Assembly (NCBI RefSeq): GCF_042159835.1
Contig: NZ_JBBVGT010000001.1
Coordinates: 62,001 to 126,000 of the forward strand
DNA length: 64,000 nucleotides
DNA from: Albibacterium profundi
Lineage (GTDB): Bacteria > Bacteroidota > Bacteroidia > Sphingobacteriales > Sphingobacteriaceae
Reading direction: 5' to 3'
The position numbers and the translations under genes were made by a program. The notes under the pieces were generated by a model. It made no database searches, was not told the DNA's origin, and worked only from the letters and a program-made list of their open reading frames with translations. Shown piece after piece: positions 17,100 to 25,226 of the stretch (the stretch's first letter is position 1; each line of letters opens with the position of its first letter).

Positions 17100-19466
17100 T
17101 TATCTTGATAAATATCTTTTAATCTTATCTTTCCACGAACTCTTTTGAAGGTCTTCTCCATATCCATATCCATATCCATAACCATAGCCGTAGCCATAAC
17201 CGTACGAGTTTTCTTTCTTAGCATCATTCATAACAACCATCAAATTCGGCATTTTTTTGTTTTGCCGAATGTCATTAACAATGTGTAATTGTTGCTTGAA
17301 TGTATAATTGTACCTTACCATATATGCAGTAACATCTGCAAAAGGAGCCAACGAGAACGCATCAGCTACTTGTCCTATTGGAGATGTATCCACAATGATC
17401 ACATCAAAATGTTGACGTAACTCAGAAAAGAGCTTTTCAATCTTTGGGCTTAATAGTAATTCAGCAGGATTGGGAGGTATTGGGCCTGAAGGAATTACCC
17501 ATAAGTTATCCACCATATTAGTAGGTTGAACAATGTCTGCTAAGACCATATCGTCATTAACTAAGAAAGAAGTAAAGCCTTTACCTTTGGCTGCTGATAA
17601 ACCAATATCTTTCATAAGTTTCGGCTTTCTTATATCGAACTCTAGCATTACAACCTTTTTACCTGATAGTGCTAAACTGGCACCTATGTTTATTGAAAAG
17701 AATGTTTTTCCCTCTCCAGACATTGATGAAGTAACCATTAAGACCTTCGCCTGCTTACCAGGAGCCGCGAATTGCAGGTTCGTCCTAATTAATCTAAAAA
17801 GTTCTGAAATAGCGGTACGACTACCTTTTTTTACCACCAAAGCTTCCGCTTCATCATGATGAACCAACTCACCCAAGACTGGGACATCAGTGACTTTTTC
17901 TATATCGCGTATATTTCCAACTTTGTCGTCCAGCAGATCTTTAATATATAAAGTAGCAATTGGCAATCCAAAACCGACGATTAGAGAAAACAATGCAATA
18001 AGCAATTTTTTAGGACTTACCGGCACATCGTTAGTCAATGCAGGATCAATGACCCTCGTATTGGACACTGCAGAGGCCAGTGAAATAGCAGACTCTTCTC
18101 GTTTTTGAAGTAGATAACCATATAAGGCTTGTTTAATCCCTTGCTCACGTTGGATTTCTAATAAATTACGTTCCGCAGAAGGTATCTGAGAAATACGTGA
18201 TTGGAAACCACCGGTTTTTGCTTGCAAGTTGTTTCGGGTTATCGTCAGTGATCTTTTAATATTACCTAAATTTTCTTGGATATTAGTCCTCAAATTAGCT
18301 AACTGTTGATCTAGGCTCTGCACTAAAGGGTTTGCGGGCTGAACGGTACGAAGAAGTTTCTGGCGTTCTAATTGAAGCTCATTGTATTTTGACGTTAACC
18401 CAACCAAAGTTGGGTCTTGAATACCCATTGAACTCGGCACCAATTCATCGCCTGAAGTATTTTGCATATAGTTCTCCATGCTTTCCAATACCGATATTTG
18501 TGTTTGATAATCCGCAAGTTGCCTTCCATATTCCGAGGCTTCCTCCATATAAACTTGCGCCTCTGAGCCAACATCCGTAATTTGGTTTTCCCGCTTATAC
18601 TCTTCTACATCTTTTTCAACATCTTCCAGTTCCGATACCAAAAAGCTTAACCGTTCATCAATAAACCTAACTGTATTTTGCGCAATCTGATTTTTGTCTT
18701 CGATTGCTTCACTATTATAAACTTCTACCAATTTATTAATAATATCTTCAGCCTTTTCAGGTACAGCATCCACTAATGATATTGTTAATACTGAAGCGTC
18801 TTTATTCACAGGAGCGATAGCAATTTCTTGATTATAGAAATTGGCCATCTTCATTAGGTCATTAAACTGGATCCAGATGGTTTTGCCAACTTTAATCTCA
18901 CCTGATGCAGTTAACGTGAAAGTAGCATATGATTTTTTAACCTGCTTACCAAAGGCATAGTCTTGCGAGCCATCCTCGTCGGTCAAGGTATAGTTGTTTT
19001 TATCTTTAATTTGAATTTTTATTCGCTCGCCTAGGGCAATTGAGTCGAGAGACGATAGTGTAATTTTAATAGGTAGAGATTGCCCATATATTTCGGACGT
19101 TTTAATATTCCCCTCTGTATAAAAAGTTGTTTCCAAATTCAGCTCCTTGAGAACACGATACATCAAGGTTTTACCTTTTAAAACTTCAATTTCATTATTG
19201 ATATTTTGATTAGACTTAAAAATATCCAAATCCTGGAAGGCTGCGGCGGGATCTAAAGAGCCACCACCTTTTTTATCGTCTTTGATTAAAACTGTGGAGG
19301 TCACATTATATTCAGGCGTGGCGTATCGTAAATATAAAAAGGCTAAGAATAGACATAGTGCTATACTAATAGCAAACCAATGCCAATGACGTATATAATT
19401 AAAAAGAAGGGCTTTGACGTCTACTTGATTATGTCCTTCTTGTTGTTGAATATCTTCTTGAGTCAT
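17100..19466 (-). CDS. wzc: Polysaccharide co-polymerase / tyrosine autokinase (Wzc type)
   Basis: A 788-residue inner-membrane protein. Domains: short cytoplasmic N-terminus, first transmembrane helix near residues 30-50 (WFAISIALCLFLAFLYLRY), Wzz periplasmic domain with long coiled coils (about 60-495), second helix near 500-520 (LLIALFSLIVGFGLPIATLYI), then a cytoplasmic BY-kinase with Walker A SSMSGEGKTFFSINIG (about 577-592), Walker A' around MLEFDIRKPKL, and Walker B VIIVDTSP. The tail carries eight Tyr-Gly repeats before a basic end (KDKIKRYLSR); such tyrosine clusters are the autophosphorylation sites. It controls chain length and export with Wza. The matching phosphatase is probably the CpsB-type gene at 51551-52285. 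Confidence 0.93.
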   Translation of the reverse strand: MTQEDIQQQEGHNQVDVKALLFNYIRHWHWFAISIALCLFLAFLYLRYATPEYNVTSTVLIKDDKKGGGSLDPAAAFQDLDIFKSNQNINNEIEVLKGKTLMYRVLKELNLETTFYTEGNIKTSEIYGQSLPIKITLSSLDSIALGERIKIQIKDKNNYTLTDEDGSQDYAFGKQVKKSYATFTLTASGEIKVGKTIWIQFNDLMKMANFYNQEIAIAPVNKDASVLTISLVDAVPEKAEDIINKLVEVYNSEAIEDKNQIAQNTVRFIDERLSFLVSELEDVEKDVEEYKRENQITDVGSEAQVYMEEASEYGRQLADYQTQISVLESMENYMQNTSGDELVPSSMGIQDPTLVGLTSKYNELQLERQKLLRTVQPANPLVQSLDQQLANLRTNIQENLGNIKRSLTITRNNLQAKTGGFQSRISQIPSAERNLLEIQREQGIKQALYGYLLQKREESAISLASAVSNTRVIDPALTNDVPVSPKKLLIALFSLIVGFGLPIATLYIKDLLDDKVGNIRDIEKVTDVPVLGELVHHDEAEALVVKKGSRTAISELFRLIRTNLQFAAPGKQAKVLMVTSSMSGEGKTFFSINIGASLALSGKKVVMLEFDIRKPKLMKDIGLSAAKGKGFTSFLVNDDMVLADIVQPTNMVDNLWVIPSGPIPPNPAELLLSPKIEKLFSELRQHFDVIIVDTSPIGQVADAFSLAPFADVTAYMVRYNYTFKQQLHIVNDIRQNKKMPNLMVVMNDAKKENSYGYGYGYGYGYGYGYGEDLQKSSWKDKIKRYLSR
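17157..17204 (-). repeat. Tandem 6-bp repeat encoding eight Tyr-Gly units in Wzc tail
   Basis: Eight consecutive TAY-GGN hexamers with synonymous third-base drift give an uninterrupted (YG)8 tract. It is a short tandem array within a coding region, so slippage would change the number of phosphorylatable tyrosines in steps of one without a frameshift. Confidence 0.9.
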
Positions 19467-19486
19467 TCTTTTTAGAAAATGTTAGT

Positions 19487-20284
19487 TTATAATCGAGTTG
19501 CTATTATCGTAATGATGGACAAAACACCCATAATAATTGGAACCGAATTTGGATTACGGTTTGCTTGTTTACCCTTCATTTCGGAAGGCTCCACATATAC
19601 AATATCATTCTGTTGCAAATAAAAGTAGGGTGATTGAAACACCGAACTGCTGTTTAAATTTAAACGCGCCATTTGGCGTTTACCGTCTGTCTCACGAATC
19701 ACCAATACATTCTCACGCATGCCAAAAGGAGTCATGTCCCCTGCTCTACCCAAGGCTTCTAATACATTAATCTGTTCGTTGGCAACGGTAAAGGTAGTAG
19801 GTCTTGTCACCTCTCCAATTACGGTTACCTTAAAGTTTAGATAACGTACGTTTACAATAGGGTCTTTAACGTATTTGCTTATTTCATCGCGCATTTTTTC
19901 ATGCGCCTCGGTAAGGGTTAATCCTTTTAATTGGATTTTACCAACTACTGGAAAATTGATGTTACCATCATTGCCTACTAAATATCCTTCTTTGCCTAAG
20001 TTTGTACTACCTGCTGCATTAGATGAACTTAACTGTGTATTCTGTCCTTGGATAACGGCTCCTGTATTAAAAAGTGCATTAGACGTAGGATCTAAAGTAC
20101 TTACAGTAATACTCATGATATCGCCTACTTGGATCTTGGGTTCATGGGCATTGGTGATGGCCTGTGTGTAGGCGTCACTCTGTTGGATATCATCAAAATA
20201 GACAAGGTTTCTTTGTTCGGCGCAACTGCTGAACAGCAATAGGAAGCCGACTACCGAGAGGTAAAGTAGGTTGTTAGATTTCAT
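19487..20284 (-). CDS. wza: Polysaccharide export outer-membrane lipoprotein (Wza type)
   Basis: A 265-residue protein with a lipoprotein signal peptide (LYLSVVGFLLLFSSCAEQRN, lipobox Cys at residue 21), a polysaccharide export domain with KIQVGDIMSITVSTLDP, then a SLBB-type region FPVVGKIQLKGLTLTEAHEK. A C-terminal hydrophobic segment (VPIIMGVLSIITIIATRL) is seen in many Bacteroidota members. It forms the outer-membrane channel through which polymer is exported, partnered by Wzc. It is the first gene of the long leftward operon, with a promoter box just upstream. It is 20 bp before wzc. Confidence 0.92.
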   Translation of the reverse strand: MKSNNLLYLSVVGFLLLFSSCAEQRNLVYFDDIQQSDAYTQAITNAHEPKIQVGDIMSITVSTLDPTSNALFNTGAVIQGQNTQLSSSNAAGSTNLGKEGYLVGNDGNINFPVVGKIQLKGLTLTEAHEKMRDEISKYVKDPIVNVRYLNFKVTVIGEVTRPTTFTVANEQINVLEALGRAGDMTPFGMRENVLVIRETDGKRQMARLNLNSSSVFQSPYFYLQQNDIVYVEPSEMKGKQANRNPNSVPIIMGVLSIITIIATRL

Positions 20285-20307
20285 ATGTTCTATGAGTTAA
20301 CTTTTTG

Positions 20308-20315
20308 CAAAGATA
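20308..20315 (-). promoter_or_regulatory. Candidate -7 box (TATCTTTG) for the polysaccharide operon
   Basis: Reading leftward, TATCTTTG matches the Bacteroidota -7 consensus TAnnTTTG and ends 24 bp before the wza start codon, giving a short leader. No convincing -33 TTTG is seen at the usual distance. The identical octamer precedes the CpsB-type phosphatase gene at a similar distance. Confidence 0.5.
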
Positions 20316-20508
20316 GACTTTCAATGTTAAGTATTGTAAAAAATGTTTTTTTCGTCGGTAAAAGCAATCATCATACCAAAGTCGGTATTGTCCCGACTTA
20401 TACCGTACGTACACAATTATGGGCGTTTTGTATTATTTTTAAGGCTTTGATTGTAATTAATCATACATTTGTTTCGTTCTAAAAAAAATAACAATACTAA
20501 ATCTGATT

Positions 20509-21189
20509 GTGAACAAGCTTACTGAGAACAAACTTACTATACATATTGTAGAGGACGAGGTGATCATTGCTATGGACCTGGAAGATATTGTCACGAACCT
20601 AGGGCATGCGGTGGTGAAGGTGTCTACTTCTTATGAGGATGCATTGGATAGTTTGGACTCTAATAAAGCGGATATTTTCTTGGTGGATATTTCTCTAAAG
20701 GGTGTGGATGAAGGCTTGAACCTGGCGCAAGAGCTTGATAAACGGGATATTCCGCATATTTATATTTCTTCGCATAAGGATGCGGGTATTGTGCAGAAGG
20801 CGCGGGCTACGAATGCTTATGGTTATGTGATTAAGCCTTTTGATGTGGGGGATATCTTTGTGGCGCTGGAGATGGCAATCGGTCGCATTAAGGGTGAAAA
20901 GGCGCGGCGCTCTACGATCATCAACGAGGGGGGTACGAAGAACATTGTGAACTTTGCCGATATTCTGTACGCGGAAGCGGATGGTAACTATACGCATATC
21001 TATACGGTGGAGCGTAAGTTTACGCTGCGCAGTAACTTAAAGCGTACGCACTTAAAGGTGCTGAACCATGATTGGTTTAAACGGGTTCATAAGTCTTTTG
21101 TGGTGAATGAGCGTCATATTGATAAGATTCTCCACTCGCACTTGATCTTGAAGTCTGGGGAGGTGATTCCGGTTAGTAAGAATTATTGA
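20509..21189 (+). CDS. LytTR-family response regulator
   Basis: A 226-residue protein started from GTG. Residues about 10-125 are a receiver domain: acidic pocket VEDEVIIAMD, phospho-acceptor Asp in IFLVDISLKG, and the conserved Lys in GYVIKPFDVGD. Residues about 145-226 are a LytTR DNA-binding domain (VNFADILYAEADGNYTHIY ... NHDWFKRVHKSFVVNERHI). It is divergent from wza over a 224-bp intergenic stretch, so it could regulate the polysaccharide operon. No histidine kinase gene is adjacent, so it is an orphan in this window. It converges with the DUF4143 ATPase gene, the two stops being 2 bp apart. Confidence 0.9.
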   Translation: MNKLTENKLTIHIVEDEVIIAMDLEDIVTNLGHAVVKVSTSYEDALDSLDSNKADIFLVDISLKGVDEGLNLAQELDKRDIPHIYISSHKDAGIVQKARATNAYGYVIKPFDVGDIFVALEMAIGRIKGEKARRSTIINEGGTKNIVNFADILYAEADGNYTHIYTVERKFTLRSNLKRTHLKVLNHDWFKRVHKSFVVNERHIDKILHSHLILKSGEVIPVSKNY

Positions 21190-21191
21190 GA

Positions 21192-22544
21192 TTAATGATT
21201 TTCTAAAAACCACTCTATATATTCATAAAGCTTGGTCCCCAAATAGTATGGTACGTTCATCAGCGTATAAGCCGTCCCTTTGGGTGTTTTTGTGTTCTCA
21301 ATGATAAACTTCCCTCCATAAACCCGTACTGCATATTTTTGCTGTGTCTGATCGATATATTGATGTAAAGATCTTAGACTACCGGTGCTTCCTGACTTTA
21401 TTTCTACAGGAATTAAATGTTGATGAACTTGTAGTAAGATATCAACCTCTGCTTGCCCTTGTCGTTTTTCTCTAACCCAAAAATGAGGTGACTCGTCATG
21501 GATCGTTTGAGTAGAAATTAATTCTTGAAAGATGATGTGAGGGATGATTTTGCCTTTATAAGCTTCACTTAAATTTTCCATACTCAACATGGAAGCTTGA
21601 ACCTTAAGTGTATAGTTCACGATTCCGGTATCAAGGATTTGTAATTTAGGGGCTTTCCTGATATCAGGAATGATGGGAAACTCTGTGCTGGTGGTGGGGT
21701 AAATAATTTTCAAGATTCTTGCATCCATCAAGCTACGCATGGCTTCGCTTACTTCTCTTGAACGATAATTTGAATTCCCGAAGTTTTGATATTTTATGCG
21801 TTCCTCGATAAGAAACGGAGCTGTATTCATAATATGACGAATAATATTCTTTTCGACATCGCCCTTAGCGTATTTTTCAACATCCCTTTTATAGGTGTCC
21901 CATATACTGGCATATATATTTCCGAGTGTATTGATTTGCTTATCTTCAACGTATTGTTTAACTATTTCGGGCATCCCTCCGATTATAGCATACGTATTAA
22001 ACAAAGTAAGGAGTGTTTGATGAGCATACTCCTGGACTGGAACGATGTGCATTTCGTCTATTGCACGGCGGTGATCTATTCCTTCTAAAAACTCCAAAAA
22101 ATTCAAGGGATACAAATACATATATTCAACCCGACCTACCGGGAAGCTCTTAACGTCACTAAAAGCGAATTCTAATAGTGAGCCTGCTGCGATTACGTGC
22201 AATTCAGGTATATCCTCATAAAAGTATCTCAACATCTGTATCGCTTGAGGCGACTCTTGTATTTCATCGATAAATACTAATACATCGTGAATATCCGATG
22301 TGATATTCCTTGAAATAAAAAGTGAATCTACTAAGGTTTTCATATCGGTAAAACCATCGAAAAACTCTTTGTCGGCAGGGTTTTCAAGGTTGAGAAAAAT
22401 TGCCTGTTTATACGTCTTACCCAACTCTTTGACCACCGTTGTCTTTCCAACCTGACGAGCGCCTCTGAGAATAAGAGGCTTCCTGTTTTTCCTACTCTTC
22501 CATTTGATAAGATCGTCTACGATGTTTCTTCGAATTATACTCAT
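21192..22544 (-). CDS. AAA-type ATPase with DUF4143 C-terminal domain
   Basis: A 450-residue protein. Walker A is in ILRGARQVGKTTVVKELG (residues about 26-43) and Walker B in DVLVFIDEIQESPQ. The C-terminal DUF4143 domain ends with a nuclease-like pattern FWVREKRQGQAEVDILLQ then LIPVEIKSG, consistent with a PD-(D/E)xK-type core (E, D and ExK). These proteins are very numerous in Bacteroidota, occur near mobile or defence genes, and lack a settled function. It is preceded by near-identical direct repeats and a TATATTTG box. Its location beside higBA and the HipA-like pair fits an accessory zone. Confidence 0.85.
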   Translation of the reverse strand: MSIIRRNIVDDLIKWKSRKNRKPLILRGARQVGKTTVVKELGKTYKQAIFLNLENPADKEFFDGFTDMKTLVDSLFISRNITSDIHDVLVFIDEIQESPQAIQMLRYFYEDIPELHVIAAGSLLEFAFSDVKSFPVGRVEYMYLYPLNFLEFLEGIDHRRAIDEMHIVPVQEYAHQTLLTLFNTYAIIGGMPEIVKQYVEDKQINTLGNIYASIWDTYKRDVEKYAKGDVEKNIIRHIMNTAPFLIEERIKYQNFGNSNYRSREVSEAMRSLMDARILKIIYPTTSTEFPIIPDIRKAPKLQILDTGIVNYTLKVQASMLSMENLSEAYKGKIIPHIIFQELISTQTIHDESPHFWVREKRQGQAEVDILLQVHQHLIPVEIKSGSTGSLRSLHQYIDQTQQKYAVRVYGGKFIIENTKTPKGTAYTLMNVPYYLGTKLYEYIEWFLENH

Positions 22545-22599
22545 TTCTTAACACTCTTACTATTAGCCACTTAATGCTTAACATTGCACAAAGTCAACC

Positions 22600-22607
22600 C
22601 AAATATA
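22600..22607 (-). promoter_or_regulatory. Candidate -7 box (TATATTTG) upstream of the DUF4143 ATPase
   Basis: On the minus strand TATATTTG matches TAnnTTTG, 55 bp upstream of the ATPase start. A TTTG lies upstream inside the direct repeat, but the spacing (14 bp) is shorter than usual for a -33/-7 pair, so the call is tentative. Confidence 0.4.
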
Positions 22608-22617
22608 GTAGTTTTAT

Positions 22618-22667
22618 GTAACAAAGTCAGGGCAGTTTTACGCTTTTTTTGTAATAAAGTCAGGGCA
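22618..22667. repeat. Two direct copies of a 17-bp motif (GTAAYAAAGTCAGGGCA)
   Basis: Copies at 22618-22634 and 22651-22667 differ at a single base and start 33 bp apart, about three helical turns. A shorter relative (CACAAAGTCA) lies at 22587-22596. They sit directly upstream of the ATPase promoter box and could be operator sites or a dispersed repeat associated with this ATPase family. Confidence 0.75.
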
Positions 22668-22732
22668 AATTATTAGGCTACCACTATACGCTTAGCTTTA
22701 AGAGTTAAGAGAACGCATCGAAAGATAAAATG

Positions 22733-23089
22733 TTAATAGGCTTGTATCAAAACATCGGAAGCGATGTGCAGCTTCGCACTGAGTTTTCTTATCATTTCGA
22801 GGGAGAGCTTTCTTTTGCGGTTTAGTATTTCACTTGCTCTACTTTTTAACCCTATTATTTCGGCAAGATCATTCTGATTGTAGCCTAGTTGTTCCATGCG
22901 AAATTTGATCGCTTCGATAGGGTCAGGCAGACCAATGGGGAAATTCTCAGATTCGTATTTTTCAATTAGGATGGCAAGTATTTCCAGTTCATCTCCTTCT
23001 TTGCTGTCCTTTTTAGCATCAAATATCTTTTCAAGCCTTGCGATAGCCCTGATGTAATCATCTTCTGTTTTTATTGGTTTCAACTTCAT
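22733..23089 (-). CDS. higA: HigA-type antitoxin (XRE/Cro helix-turn-helix)
   Basis: A 118-residue protein with an acidic N-terminal half (IARLEKIFDAKKDSKEGDELE) and a C-terminal helix-turn-helix: MEQLGYNQNDLAEIIGLKSR then ASEILNRKRKLSLEMIRKLS. This matches the larger HigA antitoxins that neutralise HigB and repress their own operon. It starts 5 bp after the toxin stop. The order toxin first, antitoxin second, is the normal higBA arrangement. Confidence 0.9.
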   Translation of the reverse strand: MKLKPIKTEDDYIRAIARLEKIFDAKKDSKEGDELEILAILIEKYESENFPIGLPDPIEAIKFRMEQLGYNQNDLAEIIGLKSRASEILNRKRKLSLEMIRKLSAKLHIASDVLIQAY

Positions 23090-23094
23090 GGTTT

Positions 23095-23388
23095 CTAAAT
23101 TTTGTTTGCGTCAATTTTATCATATTCGGAATGTGTGCCGATAAATCTTATCCAAATCACCTGATAGTCAAAATTTATCCGGACTATCAGTCGGTAACTG
23201 TTTCCTTTTATGTTAAAACAAACTCGATTGTTCTTTAGGACGCTTGCACTTGGATAGCTCTCTTTCAGTTCATTAAGATTTTTCCACTTTGCCTTGTCGG
23301 CATCTTGGTGCCAGGCTTTCAATTGCTGTTCGCAATCAGGATGTGCTTCCCAAAAATCACGGAGCGTCTTTTTCGCGATTACTCTCAA
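23095..23388 (-). CDS. higB: HigB-type mRNA interferase toxin
   Basis: A 97-residue basic protein of the RelE/HigB superfamily. It opens MRVIAKKTLRDFWEAHPDCE and holds the HigB core: AKWKNLNELKESYPSASVLK, FNIKGNSYRLIVRINFDYQ and the end IRFIGTHSEYDKID. The family cleaves mRNA on the ribosome. Full length, no visible disruption, and paired with higA downstream. Confidence 0.92.
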   Translation of the reverse strand: MRVIAKKTLRDFWEAHPDCEQQLKAWHQDADKAKWKNLNELKESYPSASVLKNNRVCFNIKGNSYRLIVRINFDYQVIWIRFIGTHSEYDKIDANKI

Positions 23389-23532
23389 ATCAAATTCATT
23401 TTATAATACAAATATACTTATAAATTCCCAAAATGGGAAATGCACATAGTCTTCAAAACCATTCTCTTTTGATATTAGCCTTAAAACGGTAACACCTAAT
23501 AAAAAACCTTATCTTTTACTTAACCTACCCTA

Positions 23533-23691
23533 TTATATGGGCACATCGCTTCCAGAATACGTAGAATGGTTGGTAGGACAGAAGTTATAGTTGCTTGCTA
23601 TTTCTAAATTTAGGTCGTCATAAATATCCTTCGATGAACTGGAAGGGTTATCTTTGATATAGCTAATAATTTTATCGGTTTGAGAGATCAT
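23533..23691 (-). pseudogene. Truncated winged-helix remnant
   Basis: A 52-residue frame opening MISQTDKIISYIKDNPSSSS then KDIYDDLNLEIA. The first 33 residues look like the N-terminal helix-turn-helix common in Fic- or nucleotidyltransferase-associated proteins of Bacteroidota; the remainder (SNYNFCPTNHSTYSGSDVPI) does not continue the fold. It is most likely the leftover of a gene truncated by deletion. Confidence 0.35.
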
Positions 23692-23860
23692 ATTTGTATT
23701 TATAGCTCAACTAAACTACAAATACAGCTCATTTTCCTACATAATTGAGCTATATTTCATCGGTATGTGAGCTATATTTTAAATTGCCATCTACGAACGG
23801 AAGGAAAACGAGAGCTAAAGCGGTGTCAAAGCACTGGAACGATCAGTAGAAAAAGAAGTT

Positions 23861-23992
23861 TTATCTAGAGTGACCTTCATAGACTTCTTGTCTTACGCTC
23901 TCCACCTCTGTATCTATCGTCTTCAAAGGCAGATGCTTCAATATGGACAGCAATTGTTCAAAGGTAATATCTACTTGTAATGTTGTTTTCAT
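23861..23992 (-). CDS. Very small ORF, possible antitoxin-like remnant
   Basis: A 43-residue frame from ATG 23992 (MKTTLQVDITFEQLLSILKH, ending VYEGHSR). The start resembles the short Bacteroidota proteins with a beta strand followed by a helix of the form DITxEQLLxxxKxLP that accompany toxin-like genes, but here it stops early. It may be a decayed gene. Only reading-frame and pattern evidence is available. Confidence 0.3.
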   Translation of the reverse strand: MKTTLQVDITFEQLLSILKHLPLKTIDTEVESVRQEVYEGHSR

Positions 23993-24106
23993 CTTAAATA
24001 TAAATTGTTACGCTTACCCAAATTTACAAAATTTCGTATATTAGATCATTTACTTCGAGAAAGAAACAATGAATTAAGGCATTAAAATAAAGAATATTGA
24101 TGATTT

Positions 24107-24286
24107 ATGGGACGAGATACTTTAGTTAATAAAACGGCTGCTGATAAGCATCTAAAAGCACTGCCTTCTATTGAGCCTACGGAACCTCGTTATAACAAGG
24201 AAACTGAAAAAGCAATAAAAGAGGTAAAATCGGATAAAGCAACCAAAATATCTCTTGAAAATTTTAGAAAGGAACTTTATTCGTAG
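24107..24286 (+). CDS. Small hypothetical protein upstream of HipA-like kinase
   Basis: A 59-residue frame starting MGRDTLVNKTAADKHLKALP and ending KATKISLENFRKELYS. It is lysine- and glutamate-rich with a likely C-terminal helix; the SLENFRKEL ending is reminiscent of small antitoxin C-termini. It is in the same direction as the HipA-like gene 118 bp downstream, separated by a strong hairpin. No family is recognised; it could be the third, antitoxin-like component of that locus. Confidence 0.4.
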   Translation: MGRDTLVNKTAADKHLKALPSIEPTEPRYNKETEKAIKEVKSDKATKISLENFRKELYS

Positions 24287-24335
24287 GCAAAATTTGATAA
24301 CGATCATCTGTAATGAATTGTTTCGAAGGTTTTAG

Positions 24336-24384
24336 CGAATTTTTCCAATTGCGAACGCGCTGCATTCGCAATTGGAAAAATTCG
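24336..24384. repeat. Perfect 20-bp inverted repeat with 9-nt loop
   Basis: Left arm 24336-24355 and right arm 24365-24384 are perfectly complementary (CGAATTTTTCCAATTGCGAA), with loop CGCGCTGCA. It ends 20 bp before the HipA-like start codon, where in RNA it would form a very stable stem-loop next to the ribosome binding site. No T-tract follows, so it is not a standard terminator. Confidence 0.95.
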
Positions 24385-24404
24385 TATCTTATGGCCGATA
24401 GCTA

Positions 24405-25226
24405 ATGAAAGAACTTGAAACGATTGAAATAGCCCATAAGGCATTCCATACAAAAGGTAGCAGACCTTTATTGGTTACTTGCAATGACTTTCAAGATTGG
24501 GTTTGCAAGTATGATCGAACAGCGCTTAACTTATTCAACGAGGTATTAGCGAGTAAATTCGCAGCAACTTGGGGAATTAACACGCCCGAAATAGCTTTTA
24601 TCAATGTAAAGAAAGAGCATGTTCCACCTGATCGATTCCCGAAGATACCTACTCATCTCTTTGACAAAGTATGTTTTGGATCGCTGTATTTAAACAATTC
24701 AAAAGAGATTGATGAAACTATTATTCCCATGTTTTACGATGCTGCAACTCGAAGACATTTGCATCAGAAGGAGGACTTCTTAAAAATCGCACTTTTTGAC
24801 TTATGGTTAGCAAATGAGGATAGACACCATAACAACTATAACTTACTGTTACATACATCGCCAGAAAAATACACTTTCTTTTATGCAATAGACCACGTTC
24901 AAATATTTAACAGCACTTTTTTAGATTATGGAATAGCGGAATTGACGGAAGATGAATCTCTCATTAAGACTGAAATAGCAAAAGTGTTATTTAAAGACAG
25001 GAAAGAGCTAATTCGAACAGTAGATAACATAATTGAAAATTTTTATCTTTGTAGTGATAAATGCAGAAATAGCTTAGATGAAATATTAGACCTCGTCCCT
25101 CCTTCTTGGGAAATTAATACCAATGAAATAAGAGAGAGAATCGACAATCAAGTTTTTAGTAAAGAATGGCTTAAAAATTGTGAACAACAATTTAGAGAGT
25201 TAATAAAAATTTTTATCGAGAATTAA
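24405..25226 (+). CDS. HipA-like kinase domain protein
   Basis: A 273-residue protein resembling the C-terminal kinase part of HipA. Key motif: IALFDLWLANEDRHHNNYNLL (the catalytic-loop DxWxxNxDRHxxN pattern) followed by FFYAIDHVQIF, where the metal-binding Asp lies in a DH form. An N-terminal HipA_N domain is absent, so the protein is shorter than classical HipA (about 440). The stop is immediately followed by the ATG of the DUF3037 gene, indicating a two-gene unit. Such HipA-like/DUF3037 pairs recur in bacteria and are suspected accessory or defence modules; function is not established. Confidence 0.8.
   Translation: MKELETIEIAHKAFHTKGSRPLLVTCNDFQDWVCKYDRTALNLFNEVLASKFAATWGINTPEIAFINVKKEHVPPDRFPKIPTHLFDKVCFGSLYLNNSKEIDETIIPMFYDAATRRHLHQKEDFLKIALFDLWLANEDRHHNNYNLLLHTSPEKYTFFYAIDHVQIFNSTFLDYGIAELTEDESLIKTEIAKVLFKDRKELIRTVDNIIENFYLCSDKCRNSLDEILDLVPPSWEINTNEIRERIDNQVFSKEWLKNCEQQFRELIKIFIEN

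Larger units (their letters stand above)
23389..24404. other. Gene-poor stretch with decayed ORFs and a hairpin
   Basis: About 1 kb between higB and the HipA-like gene. It holds only the three small frames listed and the inverted repeat at 24336-24384. The low coding density and broken frames suggest remains of earlier insertions or deletions. No integrase, transposase or insertion-sequence ends were seen. Confidence 0.6.

Noticed and set aside
17157..17204. A CRISPR-like or intergenic microsatellite repeat
   Set aside because: It is an in-frame coding repeat of Wzc with no spacers.
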